Position numbers and translations under genes: made by a program. 64,000 nucleotides of DNA from Humidesulfovibrio sp. (lineage in GTDB: Bacteria > Desulfobacterota > Desulfovibrionia > Desulfovibrionales > Desulfovibrionaceae): positions 270,513 to 334,512 of the forward strand of contig NZ_JAUYFU010000048.1 in assembly GCF_030689645.1 (NCBI RefSeq), read 5' to 3'. Below, piece by piece: positions 36,101-42,803 of this stretch; the stretch's first letter is position 1, and the number at the start of each line of letters is the position of its first letter. The notes under the pieces are model-generated. The model made no database searches. It had not been told where the DNA came from and saw only the letters and a program-made list of their open reading frames with translations.

Positions 36101-38690
36101 AGCGCTCATGCGCCTGGGGCTGGTGCACGCCCGCCTGGAGCAATACGCCAAGGCCATCCCGGCGCTGGAGCAGGCTGCGGAGATCCTGGCCAACCTGGAG
36201 CTTGCGCCCAGGGAAATCGAGGCCCTGTCCAGCCTGGGCGCTGTGCTGGAAAACGCCATCCAGTACGACAAGGCCCTGGCCCACTTCGAAGGCGCGGCCA
36301 AGCTGTCCAGAAAGGCGGGTTCGCAGGAACTGGTGGCCAAGCAATACATGAGCATTGGCCGCATCCACGACCTGCGCCTCTCGCAATACGCCCAGGCCAA
36401 GGCAGCCTACGGCCAAGGCCTCGCCATCTACACGGCCCTCAATCGCAGGGCCGACATGGCTCAGGCCCTGCTCGACATTGGCCGCTGCGCCCGGCTCATC
36501 GGCAACTTCCCTGAGGCCGAGGCCAAGTACTCCGAAGCGCTCAAGCTGGCCGGAACCGCAAAGGACCAGGAGCGTCTGCGCCTGCGCATCATCATTGAGC
36601 AGGCCAACAACGCCTGGTTCCAGGCCCGGTTCCAGCAAGCCTTCGACTTGCAGCGCCAAGTGCTTAAAAGCGCGGAGCTGAACGGCTGGGTGCTGGAGCA
36701 GGTCATCGCCCGCAACACCGCCGGGCTTTTGTGGTGGAGCCTGGGCGACCACGACCGCGCCGTGCGCGAGCTTGACGCAGCCCTGCCTCTGGCCAAGTCC
36801 TTGCGCATCCGCAAAGACGAGGTGGCCACCACCCTGAACAACCGAGGTCTGGTGGAGCGCGATATGGGCCAGCCGGAAAAGGCTCTTAAGACCCTGAACG
36901 AAGCGCTTGTCATCGACCGCGAGATCCGATCACGCTGGGCCATTGCCTACGATCTGCGCAACATCGCGCAAACCTACACGCGCATGGGCGATTCCAAGAA
37001 GGCCCTGCCCCTGCTCGATGAAGCCCTCGCCATCGTGGCAAGCACGGGCAACCGCATCAACCAGACCAAGATATTGCTGGCCCAGGGCGAGGGGCACCTG
37101 TCCCTGGGCGAAGCCGACAAGGCCCGCGCCGCCTTTGCCCAAGCCGACGAGCTCTCCCGCTCCATGGGCCTGAGAGACAGCCAGTGGCGCGCCCTGCATG
37201 GCCTCGCACGTCTCGATATCGCCGCACGGAAACAGCCCGAGGCCCGCGCCCTGCTGGAAAAGGCCGTGGGGGTCATCGAGGGCATGCGCGCCGAACTCAA
37301 GGTGGACCAGCTGAAGGATGGCTTCATCGCCGACAAGGCCGTGGTCTACGAGGATCTGGTGACGCTCCTGGCCGACATGGGCGAGGTGGCCGAGAGCTTC
37401 CGCACGGCTGAGCGCTCCCGCGCCCGCAACCTCATCGACCTCCTGGGCAACAAGCGCCGGGCTCCGCAGCGCGCCCAGGACAAGGCGCTGTATGACCGCA
37501 TCGCCTCTCTGCGCACCCAGCTCTCCGAGCAGGAGTCGCTGCTGGCCCACGCCCAGGCGCAAAGCGAGCGCGAGATCTACGCCCGGGGCGTCAAGCGGAT
37601 GCAGGACGAGCACCGCGACGTGCTGCTGGAACTCCAGGCCAGCCGCCCGGACATCGCCAGCCTGGTTTCCGTAAACCCGCTGAACCTGGCCGAGGTGCAG
37701 AAGCTGCTGGAGCCCGGCGTTGGGCTCCTGACCTACTACGTCACCGCCAACGAAGTGCTCTGCTGGTCCGTGGACAAGGAGCGCGTGGAGCTGACGCGCA
37801 CACGCATCGGGCGGGAGAGCCTGGGCAAGATGGTGCTGACCTACCGGCGCATGCTCCAGAACCTTGAGCCTGCGGAAACCCACTCCAAGGAGTTGTATGC
37901 CCTGCTGGTGGCCCCGGCCCTGCCCAAGCTCGCGGGTGTGAAGGAACTGGGCATCATCCCCCACGACTCCCTGCACACGCTCTCCTTCGCCAGCCTGACC
38001 AACGGAGCCGACTACCTGCTGGACAGCTACCCGCTGTTCCAGCTGCCCAGCGCCAGCGTCTTCCGGTTCACGCTCGAACGCCGCAAGACCGAGCGCAACA
38101 CGCGCGTGCTTGCCGTGGGCAACCCGGACCTGCAGGACCAGTCCCTTGAGCTCCCCTTTGCCGAACGAGAGGTGGGATCGCTGTCCTGGAATTATCCCAA
38201 CATGACCGCGCTGACCCGCGACAAGGCCACCAAGAGCTGGATCACCGAACATATAGCTGAGTTCGGCATTATTCACCTGGCCGCCCACGGCGAGTTCGAC
38301 CCAGTGAATCCGCTCTTCTCAACCTTGAAGCTTACGGGGAGCAAGAAACAAGGCAGCGGCGATCTGGAGGCGGCGGAGATATTCGACCTCAAGATCACAG
38401 CGGATCTCATCGTGCTCTCGGCCTGCCAAACGGGTCTTGGCAAGGTCACCAGCGGCGACGAGGTGCAGGGCATGAACCAGGCGTTTCTGTACGCCGGAAC
38501 GCACGCGCTCATCTCAAGCCTCTGGCGCGTGAGCGACATCTCCACAGCCATGCTCATGAAGCAGTTCTACCGGGAGTATCAGACCCGGCCCAAGGCCGAG
38601 AGCCTGCGCCGGGCCATGCTGCATGTGAAGACGCGCTTCCCGCATCCCGGATACTGGAGCGCCTTCACCCTGACGGGGGACTACAAGTAA
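30192..38690 (+). CDS. Giant exported TolB-propeller/TPR protein with two CHAT domains (internal one dead)
   Basis: A 2832-residue protein with a Sec signal peptide cut after PGPVFA (residue 26). Residues about 75-355 are a TolB/PD40-type propeller (repeats such as LSPDGKRLAFVG and LSPDGKRMAFVS). Most of the rest is TPR. Near the C-terminus (about 2500-2832) is a CHAT domain, a clan CD cysteine protease, with its His in IHLAAHGEF (His2699) and Cys in VLSACQTG (Cys2745). A second CHAT-like domain at about 1610-1875 aligns with it but has Ala at both catalytic positions. The start overlaps the DUF1318 stop as ATGA. It is most likely periplasmic. The target is unknown; the coupling suggests it works with the AsmA-like protein. 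Confidence 0.85.
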   Translation: MNAHRLRQFLAWALLSASLLPGPVFAAPTAKSAPPADDISAQSVSAQKLAAEALRPSAKRAAPRRLDVNFPVQASFETGAVQQADITPDGKWLALARLSGGYSELWLRSLDPGLSMLPRRLAPALADRLSPALSPDGKRLAFVGMEDDVKGDIYVLDLNRADATPQKLTGRDTEDGAPVFSPDARTLYFHQRLPGETVRRIAALDLSAPASLRVIQTGGDAYAPALSPDGKRMAFVSNREGRQDASAVYLMDLPAGLPARLTTGRTSESMPRFTPDGASVLFVSSPFTSEQSTFAEATKLLAPVIASAPAQPGSAPQPLTSAKNADLAPLMAGGRLYYLSAQTGPINLWSLPAEGEIPNRPSEELLGLADTLANQLPVNRHLTILAYGRSAQTAGAAAHLAAVALYSQGRQYEALSLEAKALEAHESAVKLAMQPHSGFAQVRAILLKAKAERRLAANDKGRRASLQNALKALAGLMASDPRVLCQAGIEQARLLLELGGDSRSLTEALRLLDIQMAPQGQSPEQFAEALFLKAETFARIGQIQTVLPLYAQVIRQYPEDGPWADLAVSRVLDQSLSGAGRKHEDQAQALVLLAEQHRKDLLKLSLGAQNRLGDVYYAADEWAKAKDAYRQSIDSAREAPQVATQLAAARLALAEILYREERFHQALDLYETEMAARPFEDRLYRLAKTAHLRKSIAAGDYLLRIGEVPSARAIFAGLLRDDPDCVPAHRGMIRASSALKTIPATLAEYRQQLAAKPGDATLLYATGLTMTYLDGKGQLLEARKLISQAILKNGQVEYFHQTLGYVDEVLETVHKERGRLESALESYQRARFLNSREQNPENAANLDLNIGNIHFLLGQYANAFEEYTKRFDSKVPFDNEETEILFYQRFGASAFQAREPDKPILAYSKSLELVERRIQPKYASEVFGRINKFVFDRVLTPALGRAEVADKAKALATRQSELNNRLFEASIKPAGPPPDPTWNTYVSAVQSLLSEQERIIAELPPLLRDDREASMQTLAVMATKVREALAFPPRFVELRSELHDRLGLAYQEAGRWREAREAFEKALAMNTALGLTRNLAANQRSVSYNAFMEAGLTTGQDRDRLLEQAEAGFRRIPELLDKYGVADKKSGGRMKGLINLDIDVALDKGAASQASYGFSIEQEKRLAETFLARIATERGRPREALSLVERQSRSFEKGAVAMQDAFGAALLLHRAGLLETSLGREAAAFERFRRSAELALELGNPMSASLNVVDMAGALLTLPQTSGDFAARLAELRRLEDRTANSLRNAPPGADSLAAAAFHNIMAATNMALADRLAAASADAAALRMDCLSRAGQRVADGLSWFAAHEPVTRRALALNAALRLNEAQLALRLGEDAHRIQSLNAALALAERGLLPAQRWRALAGLGRLKEALAVVEALPVDELACGAGEIMNTFTPLVASLVDAKRAEDAYNLLERLSELERVGRMGRLGVPSPTTAELGLLRRSGARLLVIRDLKARIALAKDQERLDLSRRLDQEEDILKRDLGSEREYLPGVARLGASPAEQDWLTTLFGLAAELSATADMAVVAGDDPVGMATRKRHAELAARLAALKAEAAKTLGRQDAPGALGLVLAAPTEAMDLMDVLPKGANALRVALLPGARWIGFRLDSDSVQIMALGNGPQPALPPLAPGEKRLLLYEEPSALARQDAASSLAVGLSGTHMKRSLAARKPFRKNVLFVSGAFAAPKAFESAQAGIALPSLPEMTAATHTFVASDPVRAVQTAPSRQDQLPVRFLALAPTKNEPVALPSLAARMQDASLAVLAQAEPQDLPLIAHLLSLYGVPTVLASQAPAAKAFIEPFLTAYADAAASGAKAAAQGGAQASWLLLGDPGLTAQEAGVFAATQFARYVRTGMDAFKAGKSAQALALFENALRVARPSDQFKKHLPDLLAYGRESAYGAEQFDKSLAFAQELTLMLAKTQPDTPAQAEALMRLGLVHARLEQYAKAIPALEQAAEILANLELAPREIEALSSLGAVLENAIQYDKALAHFEGAAKLSRKAGSQELVAKQYMSIGRIHDLRLSQYAQAKAAYGQGLAIYTALNRRADMAQALLDIGRCARLIGNFPEAEAKYSEALKLAGTAKDQERLRLRIIIEQANNAWFQARFQQAFDLQRQVLKSAELNGWVLEQVIARNTAGLLWWSLGDHDRAVRELDAALPLAKSLRIRKDEVATTLNNRGLVERDMGQPEKALKTLNEALVIDREIRSRWAIAYDLRNIAQTYTRMGDSKKALPLLDEALAIVASTGNRINQTKILLAQGEGHLSLGEADKARAAFAQADELSRSMGLRDSQWRALHGLARLDIAARKQPEARALLEKAVGVIEGMRAELKVDQLKDGFIADKAVVYEDLVTLLADMGEVAESFRTAERSRARNLIDLLGNKRRAPQRAQDKALYDRIASLRTQLSEQESLLAHAQAQSEREIYARGVKRMQDEHRDVLLELQASRPDIASLVSVNPLNLAEVQKLLEPGVGLLTYYVTANEVLCWSVDKERVELTRTRIGRESLGKMVLTYRRMLQNLEPAETHSKELYALLVAPALPKLAGVKELGIIPHDSLHTLSFASLTNGADYLLDSYPLFQLPSASVFRFTLERRKTERNTRVLAVGNPDLQDQSLELPFAEREVGSLSWNYPNMTALTRDKATKSWITEHIAEFGIIHLAAHGEFDPVNPLFSTLKLTGSKKQGSGDLEAAEIFDLKITADLIVLSACQTGLGKVTSGDEVQGMNQAFLYAGTHALISSLWRVSDISTAMLMKQFYREYQTRPKAESLRRAMLHVKTRFPHPGYWSAFTLTGDYK

Positions 38691-38735
38691 AAAAAAACGC
38701 TGGCCCCGGACGATGGATGTCGTCCAGGGCCAGCG
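38689..38735 (-). terminator. Strong rho-independent terminator of rel
   Basis: On minus, CGCTGGCCC and GGGCCAGCG arms (within 38698-38735) with an extended GGACGA/TCGTCC inner stem are followed by about nine T (the A-run 38689-38697). The T-run overlaps the stop codon of the giant CHAT gene, so the terminator serves the minus-strand rel gene and may also block the plus transcript. Confidence 0.88.
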
Positions 38736-38767
38736 GGCATTTGGCAGGGTTTTTGGCGGGTCTGAAA

Positions 38768-40945
38768 CTATGAGACGCGCACGGCCTCGGTGACGGAATC
38801 AATATTCCGAATTTTGTCCAGCACGCCGTAAAGCTGCGTGAGGTTGGTCACCTCCACAGTGAATTCCATCACCGCATTGCCGTCCACACTGGACTGGAAC
38901 GTGCCGGAGTCGATGTTCACGTTGTCGATGGTCAAGAGGGCCGTGACCTGCGAAAGAGCGCCCTTGAAGTTGCGGCACACGATGCGGATCTTGGCAGGAT
39001 AGGGCTTGTCCTCCACCCCATCCCAGGCCACCGAGACCAGGCGCTCGCTCTCAAGGTCCTTCAGATTGGGGCAATCCGCAGCGTGGATGGTGACGCCGCG
39101 CCCGCGCGACACGTAACCGACTATGGGCTCGCCCGGGAGCGGGTTGCAGCAACTGGCGAAGCGAACCAGCACGTCGTCAACGCCGCTAATCTTGATCCCC
39201 TCGCTCTTCTTGATCTTGAAGGCGTCCGCTGCCGCCGCGGCGGCGGCCGGAGCATCCTGGGCCTTGCGCTCACGCGGGTCGTCCACCAGCTTCTCGCCCA
39301 CATGGAGCAAGCCGTAAAGCTTCTGGAGCACCTTGCGCGGAGTCAGGCGCGCATAGCCCACCTGGGAAAGCAGCTCATCCACGCTGGGCAAGGCGAATTC
39401 CTCGGCCAGCTTCAGGAAGTGCCCGTCCTTCATGGCCTTGGCCACGTTGATGCCGATCTTGCGTCCTTCCTTTTCGAGCATTTCCTTGGCCAGGGTGATG
39501 CTGCGGGCGCGTTCCTCGGTGCGGATGTATTGCTTGATGCGCGTTCTGGCGCGCGCGGTCTTGACGAACTTCAACCAGTCGCGGCTGGGATTGCGGTGCG
39601 AGTCGGAGATGATCTCCACGCGATCGCCGTTCTTGAGCGGCGTGCCCAGCGGCACCAGTCGGCCATTGACCTTGGCCCCGGCGCAGTGGTCGCCCACCTT
39701 GGAGTGCACGGCGTAGGCGAAGTCCACGGGTGTGGCGCCTTCGGGCAGTTCCTTGATGTCGCCGCGCGGGGTGAACACATAGACCTCGTCCTGGAACAGA
39801 TCGATGCGCAAACTCGCCATGAACTCGCGCGGGTCCTGAAGGTCTCGCTGCCAGTCCAGGATCTGGCGCAGCCAGGTAAAGCGCTCGGCGTCGCGATTGC
39901 TGCCCTTCTTGCCCTTCTCCTTGTACTGCCAGTGCGCGGCCACGCCGTATTCAGCCACGCGGTTCATCTCTTCAGTGCGGATCTGGATCTCTATGCGCTC
40001 ACCGTCCGGCCCGATGACCGTGGTGTGCACGCTCTGATACATGTTGGCCTTGGGAATGGAGATGTAATCCTTGAAGCGCCCAGTCACCGGCTTCCAGATG
40101 GAGTGGATGAGGCCAAGGGCGGCATAGCAGTCCTTGAGAGAGGGCACGATGACGCGAAAGGCGATGAGGTCGAAGATCTGATCCAGGCCCAGCTCCTGCT
40201 GCTGCATCTTGTTGTAGATGCTGTAGCGGTGCTTTGTGCGCCCGGCCACCCGGCCCTTGATGTTGTTCTCAGCCAGCATGCCGTTGATGAGGCCGATGAC
40301 CTTGTCGATGTAGTCGTTGCCAGAGGTGTGGTGCGCGGCAACGCCCTGATCGATCTGCTCGTACACATCGGGCTTGAGGTACTTGAGGCACAGGTCCTCA
40401 AGCTCCACCTTGGTGCGGTGCAGGCCCAGGCGGTTGGCCAGCGGCGCATAGATCTCAAGGGTCTCCTGGCTGATGAGACGCTGCTTCACCGAGTTCTGAA
40501 AGTCCAGAGTGCGCATGTTGTGCAGCCGGTCGGCCAGCTTGACCATGAGTACGCGGATGTCCTCGGCCATTGCCAGAATCATCTTGCGGATGTTCTCGGC
40601 CTGGGCCACGGCCTTTGACTCGAACTGCATCTTGCTGATCTTGGTGACGCCGTCGACAATGTCGGCGACCTCTTCGCCGAAAAGCTCCTCGATCTCATCA
40701 ATGCTGGTTTTTGTGTCCTCCACCGTATCGTGCAGAAGACCGGCCACCACCGTGGCCTCGTCAAGGGTCATGTCCGCCAGGATCTTGGCCACGCTCATGG
40801 GGTGCGAAAGATAGGGCTCGCCCGAAAGGCGCGTCTGTCCCGTGTGGGCCTCGGCCGCGAAGATGTAAGCCTTCTGGATCAGCTCCAAATCGGGCTTTTC
40901 TATGTAGCTCGCGACCTTGTCGGTAATCTCGTCGATGCGGATCAT
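38768..40945 (-). CDS. Bifunctional (p)ppGpp synthetase/hydrolase (Rel/SpoT)
   Basis: RelA/SpoT homologue controlling the stringent alarmone. I start at the ATG ending at 40945 (MIRIDEITDKV, 725 residues); it overlaps the upstream stop as TAATG, and 14 extra codons upstream would only re-read that gene. The HD hydrolase is intact (YLSHPMSVAKILADM, GLLHDTVEDT). The synthetase has RVAGRTKHRYSIYNKM and the RFKDYISIPK element; the RxKD form is typical of bifunctional enzymes, unlike EXDD of RelA. The TGS domain (ITLAKEM region preceded by FTPRGDIKELPEGATPVDFAYA) and a C-terminal ACT domain (FKGALSQVTALLTIDNVNID) follow. It is coupled to a peptide-binding lipoprotein gene. Confidence 0.95.
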   Translation of the reverse strand: MIRIDEITDKVASYIEKPDLELIQKAYIFAAEAHTGQTRLSGEPYLSHPMSVAKILADMTLDEATVVAGLLHDTVEDTKTSIDEIEELFGEEVADIVDGVTKISKMQFESKAVAQAENIRKMILAMAEDIRVLMVKLADRLHNMRTLDFQNSVKQRLISQETLEIYAPLANRLGLHRTKVELEDLCLKYLKPDVYEQIDQGVAAHHTSGNDYIDKVIGLINGMLAENNIKGRVAGRTKHRYSIYNKMQQQELGLDQIFDLIAFRVIVPSLKDCYAALGLIHSIWKPVTGRFKDYISIPKANMYQSVHTTVIGPDGERIEIQIRTEEMNRVAEYGVAAHWQYKEKGKKGSNRDAERFTWLRQILDWQRDLQDPREFMASLRIDLFQDEVYVFTPRGDIKELPEGATPVDFAYAVHSKVGDHCAGAKVNGRLVPLGTPLKNGDRVEIISDSHRNPSRDWLKFVKTARARTRIKQYIRTEERARSITLAKEMLEKEGRKIGINVAKAMKDGHFLKLAEEFALPSVDELLSQVGYARLTPRKVLQKLYGLLHVGEKLVDDPRERKAQDAPAAAAAAADAFKIKKSEGIKISGVDDVLVRFASCCNPLPGEPIVGYVSRGRGVTIHAADCPNLKDLESERLVSVAWDGVEDKPYPAKIRIVCRNFKGALSQVTALLTIDNVNIDSGTFQSSVDGNAVMEFTVEVTNLTQLYGVLDKIRNIDSVTEAVRVS

Positions 40946-42594
40946 TATTGTGTCAACTCCGGGCCTTGGCTCGCCTTGGGGATCCACCAGCGGATGAAAT
41001 TATATGAAATGCCTGCGGGGGCGGGCTCGATGCCCTGCACGCGCGCGTGAACCATGGGCAAGGCCATGGGCACGTAAAGAAAGCAATAAGGCTGGTCCTC
41101 ATGCAGAATCTCCTGAAGGCGGTCGTACAGCGGCTTGCGCTTCTTCTGGTCCAGCATGCGCCGAGCGCGCTCCAAAAGCTCGTCCAGTTCGCGATTCTTG
41201 TAGCCAACAAAGTTTAGCCCGCCGGGATGGGCCTTGGACGAATGCCATACGTCGTACAGGTCCGGGTCCTGCACGATGTTCCAACCAAGAATGATGGCAT
41301 CGTAACGGCCCTTGTCCACGAACTCCTTGACGAACGCTGCCCACTCCACTGTGCGGATCTCGACCTTGATGCCCAGGCCCGCCAAGCGGCTTTGGATGAT
41401 GATGGCCGACTTGATGCGCGGGGTGTTGCCCTGGTTGGTCAGGATGGTGAAGGCGAAGGGGCGTCCCCTGGCGTCCACAAGGGGGCCGTCTGGAGTGCGG
41501 CGCGTCCAGCCGGCCTCGGCCAGCAGCTGCCTGGCCCTGGCCGGATCGAACTCGTTGGCCGGGATCTTGTCGTTGAAGGCCCAGGTGCCCGGCTTGTACG
41601 GTCCGCCCGTGGCGATGCCCAGCCCGGCCAACACGCCGCGCACAATCTCATCCTTGTCGATGGCGTACAAAAACGCCCGGCGCACGCGCACGTCGCTGAA
41701 CAGCGGGCTCTTCAGGTTGTAGGCCATGAAGGTGTAGCCGGAGGAAACGTACTGGAACTTGCGGTAGTCCTTCGCCCAGTCCTGGCCCTCGGTCTGATAC
41801 AAATACTGCTGCGGCGAGAGATTGATCTGGTCCAGGTTGCCGCTTTTAAGCTCCATGAACTGAGTGGACTGGTCCGGGATAATGCGCATGACCACTTCGT
41901 CGATATACGCGCGGCCCTCAAAATAGTCAGGGTTGGCCACAAGCACCAGCCGGTTCCCGGCAGTCCATTCCTTCAGCATATAAGGCCCCGCGCCTACGGG
42001 CTTTCGGGCCAGGGGCGTCTTCAACAGGTCCTGCCCCTCCAGCAGGTGCCGGGGCAGGATGGCGTGAGCCCAGGTGACAAGAGCACGGGCAAAAGGTTTA
42101 TCATAGCGCACCTCGAAGGTATAATCGCCGGTGAGCCTGAACTCCTTCACCGCCAGAAAGTCCTCGGCGTAGGCCGTGGGCGTCTTGGGGTCGACCATGA
42201 GCTTATAGGTGAACTCCACGTCGTGCGCCGTCAGGGGCGTGCCGTCGGTCCACCGGATTCCCTTGCGCAGGGTGAAGCGCAAGAGGCGTCCATCATCAAG
42301 AATTTCAAATGATTCCGCAGCGTGCGGAACGAGATTGATGTTCTTGTCGTACTTAAGAGGCGCCACGTAGACGAGTTCCGACACTTCATGCGACGCAGAG
42401 TCTGTAGCCAGGGGAGGGATGAGGTTGCTTGGCTCGCCGATGGTGGCTTCCACCAGGCGTCCTCCCACCTCGGGCGCGGCGGGAACATCCTGGGGAGCAG
42501 CCTCTCCGGCCTGGGTGCGCGGGGCTTCGCCCCGGCCGCAAGCGGCTAGAAAAAGCAGGGCGCATAACGCCAGATGGAGTGCCGACCGCTTCAT
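40945..42594 (-). CDS. Family 5 extracellular solute-binding lipoprotein (peptide ABC type)
   Basis: Periplasmic substrate-binding protein of the DppA/OppA family. The ATG ending at 42594 gives a lipoprotein signal (LALCALLFLAACGRG) and has AAGAGG upstream; a frame 84 bases longer lacks a signal. The 549 residues show the family's early DARLLRFTLRKGIRWTDGTP-like segment (KGIRWTDGTPLTAHDVEFTY), KPVGAGPYMLKEW, and DVRVRRAFLYAIDKDEIV. No permease or ATPase gene is adjacent, so it is an orphan. Its stop overlaps the rel start as TAATG. Whether it feeds peptides to a distant transporter or senses starvation is unknown; the coupling to rel is suggestive only. Confidence 0.9.
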   Translation of the reverse strand: MKRSALHLALCALLFLAACGRGEAPRTQAGEAAPQDVPAAPEVGGRLVEATIGEPSNLIPPLATDSASHEVSELVYVAPLKYDKNINLVPHAAESFEILDDGRLLRFTLRKGIRWTDGTPLTAHDVEFTYKLMVDPKTPTAYAEDFLAVKEFRLTGDYTFEVRYDKPFARALVTWAHAILPRHLLEGQDLLKTPLARKPVGAGPYMLKEWTAGNRLVLVANPDYFEGRAYIDEVVMRIIPDQSTQFMELKSGNLDQINLSPQQYLYQTEGQDWAKDYRKFQYVSSGYTFMAYNLKSPLFSDVRVRRAFLYAIDKDEIVRGVLAGLGIATGGPYKPGTWAFNDKIPANEFDPARARQLLAEAGWTRRTPDGPLVDARGRPFAFTILTNQGNTPRIKSAIIIQSRLAGLGIKVEIRTVEWAAFVKEFVDKGRYDAIILGWNIVQDPDLYDVWHSSKAHPGGLNFVGYKNRELDELLERARRMLDQKKRKPLYDRLQEILHEDQPYCFLYVPMALPMVHARVQGIEPAPAGISYNFIRWWIPKASQGPELTQ

Positions 42595-42623
42595 CAATCC
42601 TCTTGCCAAACGCCAATATTTTG

Positions 42624-42638
42624 CGCATACAATATGCG
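42624..42638. promoter_or_regulatory. Palindrome between divergent solute-binding and SNF2 genes
   Basis: CGCATA (42624-42629) and TATGCG (42633-42638) form a perfect 6-bp inverted repeat with a 3-base spacer. It is about 30 bases upstream of the solute-binding protein start, in the 209-bp divergent gap, so it could be an operator. No regulator is identified. Confidence 0.4.
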
Positions 42639-42803
42639 AAGAGCGCCTTGCGATAACAGTATGTCCCAGACGCAACAAAAAGCCAAGCAGACCTTGCTTT
42701 TGTGTTCCCAGTGACTATTGTCCCTCGCTTCCGTATGAATTAGCACACAGGTTGCGAGCCAAGACGCTGCAAGCCATAAATATCCAAGGGAGTTTCCGAC
42801 CCC

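Noticed and set aside
30192..38690. TPR-CHAT protein as a CRISPR Craspase or gasdermin-type defence protease
   Set aside because: No Cas gene, CRISPR array or gasdermin-like gene is near. The protein has a Sec signal peptide and a TolB-like propeller and is coupled to envelope genes, so a cytoplasmic defence role is unlikely.
39083..40618. 511-codon frame on plus opposite rel
   Set aside because: It is a shadow of rel; the rel frame has all catalytic motifs.
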